A stretch of DNA of 64,000 nucleotides from Candidatus Dormiibacterota bacterium (GCA_003151935.1 PLYZ01000017.1:1-64000); one strand, 5' to 3'; shown: positions 28,845 to 38,538, counted from the stretch's first letter. Numbers and translations are program-made. Notes: generated by a model not told the origin, from the sequence alone.

Positions 28845-28960
28845 ACCACCCCTTTGTTTTTCCAACCGAAGCCAGATCCGACAGCGAGTATGCGCTGAGC
28901 CATTCGTAGTAGCTTGTTCGCATGCAGTGAATAATCGTTAAAAGTCATGTATATGCACCC

Positions 28961-29764
28961 TTGGAAAAACCCAGAGTAACTTCCCCCAGACGCGGACAAA
29001 CCCGGAGCCGCGAGGTTCGGCTGCCGCCGCTTCCGCCCGGCCTGGAGGTCTACCGCCCTGCCGAGGTGCTCGGTTCGTCGGTCCTCGTGGTCGAGGACGA
29101 GGCCGCGATGCAGCAGCAGCTGAGGATCGACCTGAACGACCTCGGGTACCGGCCGTCGACGGCATCGTCGGCCCCCGAGGCCCGCGAGCTGCTCGAACGG
29201 GAGCGGGTGGCCGCGGTCCTGCTCGACCTCGTCCTGGATGAAGGCGAGGACTCCGGCTTCGAGCTGCTGCAGTGGATCCGCCACCACCATCCAGGGCTTC
29301 CGGTGATCGTGCTTTCCGCGGCTCAGGTCAACTCCGCGTCCATCCGCAAGGCTTACGAGCTGGGTGCCAGCTCGTATTTCGTCAAGGGCAACGTGCCGAT
29401 GGCCCACATCTACTCCGACCTCGCCGCCCGGCTGGTCGAACGCGGAACAGGCCGCCCGGGGAGCTATCGGTTCGGGAAGCTGGAGTTCGATCCGACCCGG
29501 CGGACGGTCAAGTTCGGCCGCGGAGAGATCCATCTGACACAGCAGCAGACCGCCGTGGTGCTCTTTCTCGCTCAGGGCTCGAAGTCGGCGACGGCGCGCG
29601 ACCTGATCGAAGCGGGACTCTTTCGGAGCAACGCGGCGCACTCGACGGTGCATTCGGCGCTGCTCACCTTGAGGCGGCGCCTCGACGAGCTCGAACCAGG
29701 CCTCGGGCAGAAGTTCGTGCGGGCGACGCCCCGTGGCTACCACCTGGTGCCCATGCATGACTGA
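28961..29764 (+). CDS. Response regulator, REC plus OmpR-type winged helix
   Basis: VLVVEDEAAMQQQLRIDL, VLLDLVLDEGED, C-terminal HSALLTLRRRLDELEPGLGQKFVRATPRGYHL. Confidence 0.85.
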   Translation: MEKPRVTSPRRGQTRSREVRLPPLPPGLEVYRPAEVLGSSVLVVEDEAAMQQQLRIDLNDLGYRPSTASSAPEARELLERERVAAVLLDLVLDEGEDSGFELLQWIRHHHPGLPVIVLSAAQVNSASIRKAYELGASSYFVKGNVPMAHIYSDLAARLVERGTGRPGSYRFGKLEFDPTRRTVKFGRGEIHLTQQQTAVVLFLAQGSKSATARDLIEAGLFRSNAAHSTVHSALLTLRRRLDELEPGLGQKFVRATPRGYHLVPMHD

Positions 29765-30941
29765 CGAACAGGGAACGACGCCGCTGCCGAGCCGGTCGGT
29801 GATGGACGAGGTGATCGAGCTGAGACGTCATTTCCACCGCCATCCGGAGGTGAGCTTCGGCGAGCACGAGACGAGCCGGCAGGTGGGTGAGCGCCTGCGA
29901 CAGCTCGGACTGGAGCTCAAGCCTTGCCCCACGGACACGGGCGTCGTCGCCCTGCTCGACACCGGCAAGCCCGGAAAGACCGTGATGCTGCGCGCGGACA
30001 TCGACGGGCTGCCGATACACGAGGAGTCGGGCGTCGAGTTCTCGTCGCGCACCGACGGGAAGATGCACGCGTGCGGGCACGACGCGCACATGGCGATCAT
30101 GATCGGCGTCGCGCGGACCCTCGTGGATCGCATCTGGGACGTGACCGGCCGCTACCTCTTCGTCTTTCAGCCGGCCGAGGAGATAGTCGAAGGCGCGAAA
30201 GCGATGATCGCGAAAGGCCTGCTCGACGAACACCATCCCGACTCGGTCATCGGCCTTCACATCGCGAGCTTCCTGGAGTCCGGGACCGTCATCTCGAAAC
30301 CCGGGTTGATGTGGGCTGGATCCGACGCCTTCGAGATCGGGTTCTCGGGGCCCGGCGGACACGGAGGCATGATGGGCCGTCGCGGCAACGTACTGGCGGC
30401 GCAGGCGTTTTTCATCGAGCGCCTCCACACCGTCGTCGAAGGGCTCGAGGAAGAAGGCGTGCAGTGCCACACGACTGTCGGCGACATCAGGAGCGACGGC
30501 GCCTGGAACATCGTGCCGCGGGGCGTGCTCGTCAAGGGCAGCCTTCGCACTTTCACCGCGCCCCTTCGCGAGCAGGCGCTCGCGCGCCTGCACGACCTGC
30601 TGCGCGAGACGGACGGCGAGTTCGACGTGCACTCGAGCCTCGACCTCGTTCACGGAACGGTGCCGCTGATGAATGAGCCGAATGTCACGAGGACCGTGCT
30701 CGAGGTGGGCAGGTCCCTGATCGGGGAGCGGGCGAGCGTGCTTGGCCGGCCGCTCACCGTGAGCGACGACTTCGCGGAGTTCCTGACCCGCATCCCTGGC
30801 TGCTATTTCATGCTCGGGGCGATGCCAAAAGGCGAGCCTCCGACCGCGCACCATTCGCCCGGGTTCCGCATCGACGAGGAGGCGCTGCCCACCGGCGTCA
30901 AGGTCCTGGCGGGAGCGGCTGCTCGACTCGCGGCTGACTGA
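29757..30941 (+). CDS. M20 family amidohydrolase (hippurate hydrolase/N-acyl amino acid deacylase-like)
   Basis: LRRHFHRHPEVSFGEHETS, MHACGHDAHMAIMIG, FQPAEE. Confidence 0.92.
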   Translation: MTDEQGTTPLPSRSVMDEVIELRRHFHRHPEVSFGEHETSRQVGERLRQLGLELKPCPTDTGVVALLDTGKPGKTVMLRADIDGLPIHEESGVEFSSRTDGKMHACGHDAHMAIMIGVARTLVDRIWDVTGRYLFVFQPAEEIVEGAKAMIAKGLLDEHHPDSVIGLHIASFLESGTVISKPGLMWAGSDAFEIGFSGPGGHGGMMGRRGNVLAAQAFFIERLHTVVEGLEEEGVQCHTTVGDIRSDGAWNIVPRGVLVKGSLRTFTAPLREQALARLHDLLRETDGEFDVHSSLDLVHGTVPLMNEPNVTRTVLEVGRSLIGERASVLGRPLTVSDDFAEFLTRIPGCYFMLGAMPKGEPPTAHHSPGFRIDEEALPTGVKVLAGAAARLAAD

Positions 30942-30947
30942 CCGCGG

Positions 30948-31514
30948 TTGCTCTGGATCGGCGCTCTGGTGATCGGCCTGGTCGCGGGTTTCGTGAGCGG
31001 CGGGCGCCTCGACAACCTGGCCCGCCTTCGGTTCCGATGGCCCTGGTTCGTCGTTGCGGCTTTGGTAGTTCGCGCTGCGGTTCTGCTCAGTCCCATCCGC
31101 CATCTCGACGGTGTTCAGTACGTTTACCTGGCCGCTTTGACGGCGCTTGTCGCCTGGACGCTCTGGCAGATCGAGCTGGTTCGGGGAATCTGGCTGATCG
31201 CGGTCGGGAGCGCGCTCAACCTCGTCGTGATCGCCGCCAACGGTGGGCATATGCCCGTGGCGCCCGAGCTGGCCGGCGGTCTCGTCCAGAGTGGACACCT
31301 CGGCCAGTACATGTTGATGAGCACGGATACAAACCTGAACTGGCTGGCCGACTGGATCGCCCTACCGGGCCCCTTCGGACGAGTGCTGCCCGAGGCCTAC
31401 AGCCCGGGCGACGTGATCGTCGCGATCGGGATCGGAGTCATCGTGGCCCTGGCGATGCGACCTCGCGCGGGGTCGATAGAAACCCAGGCACGTATAGTGA
31501 GTGACCCGCCGTGA
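30948..31514 (+). CDS. DUF5317-like membrane protein
   Basis: Multi-TM; GGRLDNLARLRFRWPWFVVAALVVR, NGGHMPVAPELA. Confidence 0.7.
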   Translation: MLWIGALVIGLVAGFVSGGRLDNLARLRFRWPWFVVAALVVRAAVLLSPIRHLDGVQYVYLAALTALVAWTLWQIELVRGIWLIAVGSALNLVVIAANGGHMPVAPELAGGLVQSGHLGQYMLMSTDTNLNWLADWIALPGPFGRVLPEAYSPGDVIVAIGIGVIVALAMRPRAGSIETQARIVSDPP

Positions 31515-31816
31515 TCATCTTCTGGATCTTCACGCTCTTCGTCGGCGCTTCGACCTTTGCATTCACCGACATCTTCTTGCAGTTGGGGCTCGCATGGTCG
31601 CTCGCAGATGCCTTCGTGGCCATGCTCCTGTGCCGCGGCATCTTCAGCATCGTGCGCGGGCGCCGCGTCGTTGCACAGCTGCTGGGCGCTGCCTACATCG
31701 ACGACTGGCGCTTGATGAACGTGAACAAGGAAGCGATCGACGGCGGCCGATCGCGGCCGCATCGGAGTCGGCCTAATCAGAGGGGCCCTCGCGAAGCCAC
31801 GGCGGGAACACTCTGA
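31511..31816 (+). CDS. Small membrane protein; 3' end runs into hairpin repeat
   Basis: MIIFWIFTLFVGASTFAFTDIFLQLGLAWSLADAF; 4-nt overlap with upstream ORF. Confidence 0.55.
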   Translation: MIIFWIFTLFVGASTFAFTDIFLQLGLAWSLADAFVAMLLCRGIFSIVRGRRVVAQLLGAAYIDDWRLMNVNKEAIDGGRSRPHRSRPNQRGPREATAGTL

Positions 31817-31831
31817 GGTTCGTGGGGATTT
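31784..31831. repeat. Hairpin repeat (family 2), copy A
   Basis: ggccctcgcgaagccacggcgggaacactctgaggttcgtggggattt; aligns with 43192-43236. Confidence 0.5.
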
Positions 31832-32669
31832 GATTCGAGTCGCGGCCGCGGCCCTTGCCGCCGTGGTCCTCGCGCTTCCGGCGCAGGCCGTCCATGCGCA
31901 GGACCCCGACGCGGGCCCGACTCCACATCACGAAGCGGCTCGCCTCATCGCGGCGGAGCTCGCGATGACACAGGCCTCGGGCGACCTGACCACGATCGCG
32001 GCGCAGCAGCCATCCGGATTGATGGAGACCCTGCGCAAGGAGCTCGCCACGGACCGAGCGACCTACGCGTTCAGGGTCGCGGCACGCCAGGAAGAGCTGC
32101 GTGTGTACGAGCTCGCCGGTTACGCGAGCGTCGAGAGCGCTGTCGTTCCGCTGCTCCCAGCGGCCGTCCAGAACCCGGTTGAGAACACCATCGCCGGGCT
32201 GCACTCGCTCTATATCCTTGGCGGCATCGACCAGTACTACCTGGTCAACGTCCACTTCACGCATCCCTACTCCGACGCCAGGTCCGTGACCCTGCTGCGG
32301 TCCTACTACGCCGAGGCCTCGAACCTGTACGGCGTCGACGCGAGCTACCTCGCGTCCATCAACTTCATCGAGAGCAACTTCGGGCGCATCAACGGCCCGT
32401 CATCCGCGGGCGCCCAGGGACCGATGCAGTTCCTCCCCAGCACGTGGACCGAGTACGGGCAGGGCGGAAACATCAACGACCCGCACGACGCCATCCTGGC
32501 CGCGGCTCGCTACCTGGCCCACAACGGCGCGCCGTACAACATGCGCAATGCGATCTGGCACTACAACAATGACTTCGACTACGTGGACGCGGTGGAGTCC
32601 TTCGCGCGCGCCTACCGCACCGACCCGGGGTGGCTCGACCGCATGTATTACTGGAACACCTTCGGATAA
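31830..32669 (+). CDS. Secreted lytic transglycosylase-like protein (SLT fold)
   Basis: Signal peptide; DASYLASINFIESNFGRINGPSSAGAQGPMQFLPSTWTEYG. Confidence 0.85.
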   Translation: MIRVAAAALAAVVLALPAQAVHAQDPDAGPTPHHEAARLIAAELAMTQASGDLTTIAAQQPSGLMETLRKELATDRATYAFRVAARQEELRVYELAGYASVESAVVPLLPAAVQNPVENTIAGLHSLYILGGIDQYYLVNVHFTHPYSDARSVTLLRSYYAEASNLYGVDASYLASINFIESNFGRINGPSSAGAQGPMQFLPSTWTEYGQGGNINDPHDAILAAARYLAHNGAPYNMRNAIWHYNNDFDYVDAVESFARAYRTDPGWLDRMYYWNTFG

Positions 32670-32693
32670 GCCGGACCATTAGAGTAAGTACTC

Positions 32694-33386
32694 ATGGAGT
32701 ACCGGATCGAACAGTTGGCACGCTCGGCCGGCGTGGCGGTGGACACGATCCGGTTCTACCAGGGCAAGGGGCTGCTGGAAGCCCCGCGGCGCGAGGGTCG
32801 CGTCACCTGGTACGCGGAAAGCCACCTCGACCGGCTGCGCCGGATCAAGGAGCTGCAACAGCAGGGATTCACCCTGACGGTGATCCAGCGGTTCCTCTCC
32901 GGTGAGCTGGAGGCGTCGGATGAAGCGCTGGTGGCGGCGGTCACCCGTCCGGCGGCGCCTCAAACCCTGACCCTGAGCGAGCTGGCCCAGCGGAGCGGCG
33001 TCGCGGAGCCTCTGCTCATGAGCCTCCAGCAGGCGGGCCTGCTGGTCCCGGTGGAAGGCCGCGACGAGCCCCTCTACCCCGCCGACGACCTGGACGCGAT
33101 CGCCGCCGGCATGAAGCTGATCGCCGCCGGCGTGCCGCTTGGCGCCCTGCTGGAGCTCGGCAAGGACTATGCCTCGGCGGTCGACCGTACCGCGCGACAG
33201 GCGGTCGACCTGTTCGACCGTCACGTCCGCGAGCGGATCCAGTCCGAAGGCGGCGCGACTGAGGCGGCGGAGCGCCGGCTGCTGGAGACGTTCAATGATC
33301 TGCTGGAGGCAAGCGGCACCCTGGTCAGGCATCACTTCCAGCGCACGCTGTTGCGCGCGGCGCGTGAACACATCGAAAACCGATGA
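32694..33386 (+). CDS. MerR family transcriptional regulator
   Basis: YRIEQLARSAGVAVDTIRFYQGKGLLEAPRREGRVTWYAESHLDRLRRIKELQQQGFTL. Confidence 0.9.
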   Translation: MEYRIEQLARSAGVAVDTIRFYQGKGLLEAPRREGRVTWYAESHLDRLRRIKELQQQGFTLTVIQRFLSGELEASDEALVAAVTRPAAPQTLTLSELAQRSGVAEPLLMSLQQAGLLVPVEGRDEPLYPADDLDAIAAGMKLIAAGVPLGALLELGKDYASAVDRTARQAVDLFDRHVRERIQSEGGATEAAERRLLETFNDLLEASGTLVRHHFQRTLLRAAREHIENR

Positions 33387-34693
33387 TCACCGCCACGCCG
33401 GTCCGCACCTGGGAGCTTGACCGCAACCCGGACCTGATCGACCTCGTCAGCGCCGCGCGAGACCACGGGCACGAGGTGCTGCTCATCGAGCGGCCTATGC
33501 CGGACGCCGTCAGCGTTGCCGCGTTGGGCAAAGCATTCGACCTTGTGGCCGCAAAAGGCGGTGTCATGCTCGAAAACGCGGACGGCAAGACCGTTGACTT
33601 CGAAGCCGGGGAAAACCGGCTGGCGGCCGCGTCGCGGCTGTGGCGGAGGGTTTGCGCCTCGCTGGGCGGCCCTATCGCCGCCGGCGGATTTGCCTACCGG
33701 CCGGATCGCGACCCGGGCGGGCCCTGGTCAGGCTTTCCATCACTCCTTTTCCGCGTGCCCGAGCTGGCGGTCTCCAGAGTCCGCGGCCGCACCTACGCCA
33801 CCGCCATGACAGCGGACGCGGATCGTTTGCTGGAGCTGAACGCGACGGGAGTCCGCGCGCCCGCGGCGCGCAAGCTCGAGGTCACGCCTGTCCGCAATCC
33901 TTTGGCCTGGACCGCCGCGGTTGAAAGTGCGGCAGCCCGCCTTCGAGGCGGGGCCGCAGCAAAAGTCGTGCTCGCCCGCGAGGTGCTCGCGCGCGGAGAT
34001 GGCGTCGTGTCCGCGGCGATGGTGGCCCGCTCGCTCCGGGCCGCGTACCCGTCTTGCTTTACGTACCTCATCACGGGCGCCGACGGGACCGCATTCGCCG
34101 GCGCGTCACCCGAGCTGCTCATCCGCCGGTCGGGGGACCGGGCCTTCGCGCAGCCGATGGCCGGGTCGGTCGCGCGCGGCGCCACGGATGCGGAGGATGA
34201 GCGGCTCGCTCGCCAGCTCGAGGACAGCGCGAAGGATGCGATCGAGCATCGCGTCGTGTCAGAGTTCGTCGTCGAGGCGCTGCGTCCATTCGCGCGTTCG
34301 GTTTCCGCCCGGCCGGCTGAGGTCGTGCGGTTCACGAACATCCAACACCTCGCCACCTCCGTCAATGCGGAGCTGGCACATCCGCCGGCCAGCGCCCTGG
34401 AGCTCGCCGCGGCCCTCCACCCCACTCCGGCCGTGGGCGGCTGGCCGCGAGATGCAGCCGACGCGCTGATCGACGAGCTGGAAGGAATGGAGCGTGGATG
34501 GTATGCGGGCGCGGTCGGCTGGATCGACGGGCGCGGCGACGGCGAGTTCGCGGTGGCGCTCAGATGCGGATTGCTGTGGGAGGATGGCGCGCGCCTGTAT
34601 GCGGGAGTCGGCGTGATGCCGGATTCGGATCCCGCGCGCGAGCTCGAGGAAACCGAGCTCAAGTTCAAAGCCTTGCTCACGGCGCTCGTCTGA
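33383..34693 (+). CDS. menF: Isochorismate synthase (chorismate-binding enzyme)
   Basis: Chorismate-binding fold GASPELLIRRSGDRAFAQPMAGSVARG, HTPAVGGWPR-like HPTPAVGGWPRDAA; adjacent men genes. Confidence 0.88.
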   Translation: MITATPVRTWELDRNPDLIDLVSAARDHGHEVLLIERPMPDAVSVAALGKAFDLVAAKGGVMLENADGKTVDFEAGENRLAAASRLWRRVCASLGGPIAAGGFAYRPDRDPGGPWSGFPSLLFRVPELAVSRVRGRTYATAMTADADRLLELNATGVRAPAARKLEVTPVRNPLAWTAAVESAAARLRGGAAAKVVLAREVLARGDGVVSAAMVARSLRAAYPSCFTYLITGADGTAFAGASPELLIRRSGDRAFAQPMAGSVARGATDAEDERLARQLEDSAKDAIEHRVVSEFVVEALRPFARSVSARPAEVVRFTNIQHLATSVNAELAHPPASALELAAALHPTPAVGGWPRDAADALIDELEGMERGWYAGAVGWIDGRGDGEFAVALRCGLLWEDGARLYAGVGVMPDSDPARELEETELKFKALLTALV

Positions 34694-35481
34694 TGGACGT
34701 GACACTGAACGGAGCGCGCATCCACTACGAACGTTCGGGCACTGGCTACCCGGTGCTCTTCATCCACGCCGGAATCGCGGATTCCCGCATGTGGGAACCG
34801 CAGGCGACCGCCCTCGCCGAGCGCTTCGACATGATCCGGCCGGATCTTCGCGGTTTCGGTGACACGGAGCTGCCGCCAGTGGCCTATTCGGGGGTGGCCG
34901 ACCTCATCGCCCTCCTGGACCACCTGGAAGTCGACCGCGCCCACGTCGTCGGCTGTTCGATGGGCGGCACTCTTGCGATCGACCTCGCCCTCGAAGATCC
35001 CAGGCGCGTAAGCCGGCTGGTCCTGATCGCCGCGGGCATCAGCGGCTCGAACCTCGGCGCGGCGGACGCCGCGTTGTTTGCCGACGTCGAGGCTGCCGAC
35101 AAAGCAGACGACATGGATGCGGTGAACCGGGCCGAGGTGCGGCTGTGGGTGGATGGACCAAGCCGGCCAGAGGGAAGCGCTCCGGCCGCGGTGCGCGCCC
35201 TGGTGCTCGACATGAATGGTCGCGCGCTCAACAGCGATTGGAGTGCGGCTCAGAGTCGACCGATCGACCCGCCGGCGATCACACGACTGGGCCACATCGC
35301 GGCGCCAACTCTCGTGATCATCGGCGACCATGACCTTCCACACGCCTCGGCGAACGCCGACGTGATGATGTCGAAGATCCCCGGCGCCCGACAGGTCGTG
35401 ATCAAAGACGCGGCGCACCTGCCTAGCCTCGAGCGGCCGGAAGAGTTCAACCGCGTCCTGCTCGACTTCTTGACGAGGTAG
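34693..35481 (+). CDS. Alpha/beta hydrolase (tandem copy 1)
   Basis: VLFIHAGIADSRMW, VGCSMGGTLAIDLAL; overlaps menF stop (TGATG). Confidence 0.9.
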   Translation: MDVTLNGARIHYERSGTGYPVLFIHAGIADSRMWEPQATALAERFDMIRPDLRGFGDTELPPVAYSGVADLIALLDHLEVDRAHVVGCSMGGTLAIDLALEDPRRVSRLVLIAAGISGSNLGAADAALFADVEAADKADDMDAVNRAEVRLWVDGPSRPEGSAPAAVRALVLDMNGRALNSDWSAAQSRPIDPPAITRLGHIAAPTLVIIGDHDLPHASANADVMMSKIPGARQVVIKDAAHLPSLERPEEFNRVLLDFLTR

Positions 35482-35485
35482 ATAG

Positions 35486-36274
35486 ATGCAAACGATCATC
35501 AACGGCGCGCGCATCAATTACGAGCGCTCCGGAGCGGGCTTTCCGGCCATCTTCTTGCACGCCGGCATCGCGGATTCGCGCATGTGGGGGCCGCAGGTCA
35601 ACGCTTTCGCAAAGCAATTCGATGTCATCCGGCCGGACCTACGCGGTTTTGGAAAGTCCGAGCTGCCGCCGAATCCGTGGTCACCGGTCGACGACCTGCT
35701 GGCGCTCATCGATGACCTTGGGTTGAAGCCCGCGCACCTGATCGGATGCTCGATGGGTGGCGGCGTCGCCATCGATTTCGCCCTGGACCATCCAGACAGG
35801 ATTTCAAAATTGGTGTTGGTCGGGTCCTCGATCGGCGGGTTCACGTTTGGACCCGAGCATGCCCACGTCTTCGCGGAGGCGGCCGCAGCCCGAGTGGCCG
35901 GCGACCTCACAGCGCTGAACGAGGCGATGCTGCATCTCTTCCTCGACGGCCCGGATCGACCGCGAGGCTATGTCGCGGAACCGCTGCGGAAGCTCTTTTT
36001 GGAAATGAACGGAATCGCCGTGCGCGCCGACGTCGAGAAGGCGCCGCCGGCCCAGAACTTGCTGGCGGTCAGTCGCCTGCACGAGATCACCGAGCAGACG
36101 CTGGTGATCGTTGGCGACAAGGACGTGCCAACGGTGCTGGAGGCCGCGGACCTGCTGGCGGAGTCGATTCCCAACACGCGGAAGGCCGTCATCCACGACG
36201 CCGCGCATTTACCAAACCTGGAGCACCCGGACGAATTCAACCGACTGGTGCTTGACTTCCTGCTGGCGAACTAA
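35486..36274 (+). CDS. Alpha/beta hydrolase (tandem copy 2)
   Basis: MQTIINGARINYERSGAGFPAIFLHAGIADSRMWGPQ...IGCSMGGGVAIDFAL; close paralogue of 34693-35481. Confidence 0.9.
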   Translation: MQTIINGARINYERSGAGFPAIFLHAGIADSRMWGPQVNAFAKQFDVIRPDLRGFGKSELPPNPWSPVDDLLALIDDLGLKPAHLIGCSMGGGVAIDFALDHPDRISKLVLVGSSIGGFTFGPEHAHVFAEAAAARVAGDLTALNEAMLHLFLDGPDRPRGYVAEPLRKLFLEMNGIAVRADVEKAPPAQNLLAVSRLHEITEQTLVIVGDKDVPTVLEAADLLAESIPNTRKAVIHDAAHLPNLEHPDEFNRLVLDFLLAN

Positions 36275-36425
36275 GCCGCCCAGCGTAGTCCCCGCCCGCT
36301 CATCACGCGGTCAGGCGGCTGGAACCTGAACTCCCGGCCGGACTTGATGACCTGCCACCCACCCTCATGCACCAACCGGTTGTGGTAATAGCAGACGCAG
36401 AGGGTGGATTGCGGTCCTGAACGAC
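36271..36425 (-). pseudogene. 3' remnant of HNH endonuclease (same family as 6640-6899)
   Basis: Minus-strand translation ...TLCVCYYHNRLVHEGGWQVIKSGREFRFQPPDRVMSGRGLRWAA*; matches CYYHHRFVHEGGWQVIKSGREFRFLPPERV of copy 1. Not in ORF track. Confidence 0.7.
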
Positions 36426-36437
36426 GTCGCCAAGCTG

Positions 36438-36854
36438 TTGGGCGGCCTCCGCTTCGGCGCGCTCCTGGGTGCGCTTTTCGGAGCCCTTGTCGTCCTCACC
36501 TGGTACGTGGGCCGTACCGACATCGTTCCACTGGACCTCTCGGTCGGCCTGGTCCTGATCTCAGCGCTTTTTGTTGCGGCGGGCTTTGTAGGCGCGCGAC
36601 CTTCGGGCACTCTCGCCGGCGGAATCTGGGTTGGTTTGGTAGCGGGCGGCGTCAGTGGGGTCACCGTACCGGGCGACGACCTGATGTTCCACAACTTTCC
36701 CTTCTACCAGCTGAAGTCCTTCGTGTTCACGATGGCCATCTCGGCAGCTGTCGAGATGCTCGGCGCGTCGCTGCCAGGTTTTTCGAGATACCGTCATCGG
36801 GTCGGGCGCACCTTCGGCGCATTCGCCGGCGCCTGGCGGGAGAACCTGGACTAA
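36438..36854 (+). CDS. Multi-TM hypothetical membrane protein
   Basis: LRFGALLGALFGALVVLTWYVGRTD...; TTG start uncertain. Confidence 0.6.
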   Translation: MGGLRFGALLGALFGALVVLTWYVGRTDIVPLDLSVGLVLISALFVAAGFVGARPSGTLAGGIWVGLVAGGVSGVTVPGDDLMFHNFPFYQLKSFVFTMAISAAVEMLGASLPGFSRYRHRVGRTFGAFAGAWRENLD

Positions 36855-38527
36855 GACCGCAGCGCCGCCGCCGCCGCCTCCCAGCACAACCGATGCCCGT
36901 TCACGCTGTCCTCGCGCTTGAAGCGCACGACGACCATCGTCGGCGTGGGCGCTGCGATCGCATCCGCGATGGCCGGCTCGAGACCCGAGCGGTCGGTCAC
37001 GGGGCTGTACACGAGACCGTAGAGCCGCGCGACCTGAGAAAGGTCGAGGCTCAGCGGCGTCACGAACAGCTCCTCGAAAACGTCCTGGTGCTCCGCCTGT
37101 GGCAGGAAGTTGAAGATGCCCCCGCCATCGTTGTCACAAACGACGAGCGTGGCGCGAATACCGTGCCGCCGAAGCGCCCACAGCCCGTTCATGTCGTGGT
37201 AGAGCGACAGGTCCCCAAGCAGCAGAACCGTCGGAACGTTCGCGCGTCCCGCAGCGAGGCCCAGGCCGCTCGACACGAGCCCGTCGATCCCGCTCGCTCC
37301 TCGATTGCCGAAGAAGCGCTGCTGCGGCCGCGCCTGCGGCCAGAAGGCTTCGGCCGCACGGATCGGCATGCTCGAACCAATGAAGACCTGTCCCGGGTCC
37401 GGGAGTCGCGAGCTCAGCGCGCGCACGACGTGTCCTTCGTGTAGCGGCGTCGAGACGAGTGTCGCGGCGATGGCGGCGGTCGCCCGCTTTCCCGCCGCGA
37501 CCCATTGGTCCCGCCATCCAACGCGATCGAGCGGTGGCAGCGCCTCGAGCAGGGGCTGCGGGTCACAGTCGACGATGTTGGTGGAGACGTGGTCCTGGTC
37601 GCGCCAGGCATGCTCCGGGTCGAGGAGAAACGTCGGAGCGGATGCGGCGGCGAGCCACTTGTTCAAAGCCCTCGACGTCGGCATGCTGCCCAGCCGGATC
37701 ACGAGGTCCGGTCCGTGCTGCAGCGACCAGCCGGCTCTCAAAAGCGCCTCATAGGACTCGATCGACGCTCCGGTCTCGGGCCGCCGGAGCTGCGAGGCAG
37801 GCTCGGCGAGCACAGGGAGGCCGAGGCGGTGCAGCGCGGGCGCCAGCCGCTCGCCGTCGCGCATCTCCCCCGCGATGACCAGCGGCCTCTGTGCGCGCTG
37901 GAGCGCGGACGCCAGCGCGGTCACCTGGCTGGTCGTCGGCACGGTCCGGCCCCGGCTGACGGACTGCCCGGCCATCCCGATCGGAGCCGGGATCTGTCCG
38001 GGCGGCGGGACCAGCGGTTCGCGAAAGGGCAGGTTCATGTGAACCGGTCCGGTGCTCGCTTCCGCCACCGCTCGTGCCGCGAGGCGCCGCCAGAGCCGTG
38101 CCGCGTTGGGCAGCTCGACCGGAGCACCCGGGTCGAAGAACCACCGCACCGCCGAGCCGTACAGCCGCTGCTGGTCGATCGATTGATTGGCCCCCCCGCC
38201 GTGAAGCTCAGGCGGCCGGTCGGCCGTCAGGACGATCAACGGCGTGCGCGAGTAGGAAGCCTCGACCACCGCCGCGTGAAACTCGGCCGCGGCCGTCCCC
38301 GACGTGCACAACAGGACGACCGGCTTGCCCGTCGCCTTGGCCAAGCCGACCCCGAAGAAGGAGCCGGAGCGCTCGTCGATATGCATGAGCACCCTGATCT
38401 TTGGATGGCGCTGGAGCGCCATCGCGATCGGGGCCGACCGCGAGCCTGGAGAAACGCACGCGTACTCGACTCCCTGAGCGGCCAGCTCATCCACGAAGGT
38501 TGCGGCAAACGACTGAGTTACATCCAT
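36851..38527 (-). CDS. menD: 2-succinyl-5-enolpyruvyl-6-hydroxy-3-cyclohexene-1-carboxylate synthase
   Basis: VSPGSRSAPIAMALQRHPKIRVLMHIDERSGSFFGVGLAKATGKPVVLLCTSGTAAAEFHAAVVEA; ThDP enzyme, MenD-typical. Confidence 0.95.
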   Translation of the reverse strand: MDVTQSFAATFVDELAAQGVEYACVSPGSRSAPIAMALQRHPKIRVLMHIDERSGSFFGVGLAKATGKPVVLLCTSGTAAAEFHAAVVEASYSRTPLIVLTADRPPELHGGGANQSIDQQRLYGSAVRWFFDPGAPVELPNAARLWRRLAARAVAEASTGPVHMNLPFREPLVPPPGQIPAPIGMAGQSVSRGRTVPTTSQVTALASALQRAQRPLVIAGEMRDGERLAPALHRLGLPVLAEPASQLRRPETGASIESYEALLRAGWSLQHGPDLVIRLGSMPTSRALNKWLAAASAPTFLLDPEHAWRDQDHVSTNIVDCDPQPLLEALPPLDRVGWRDQWVAAGKRATAAIAATLVSTPLHEGHVVRALSSRLPDPGQVFIGSSMPIRAAEAFWPQARPQQRFFGNRGASGIDGLVSSGLGLAAGRANVPTVLLLGDLSLYHDMNGLWALRRHGIRATLVVCDNDGGGIFNFLPQAEHQDVFEELFVTPLSLDLSQVARLYGLVYSPVTDRSGLEPAIADAIAAPTPTMVVVRFKREDSVNGHRLCWEAAAAALRS

Positions 38528-38538
38528 ACCATTCAGTG

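Noticed and set aside
29664-31298. 544-aa minus-strand ORF
   Set aside because: Antisense shadow of the M20 amidohydrolase and DUF5317-like gene; composition biased, no motifs.
33793-35517. 574-aa minus-strand ORF
   Set aside because: Antisense of menF and the first tandem hydrolase; no domain signal.
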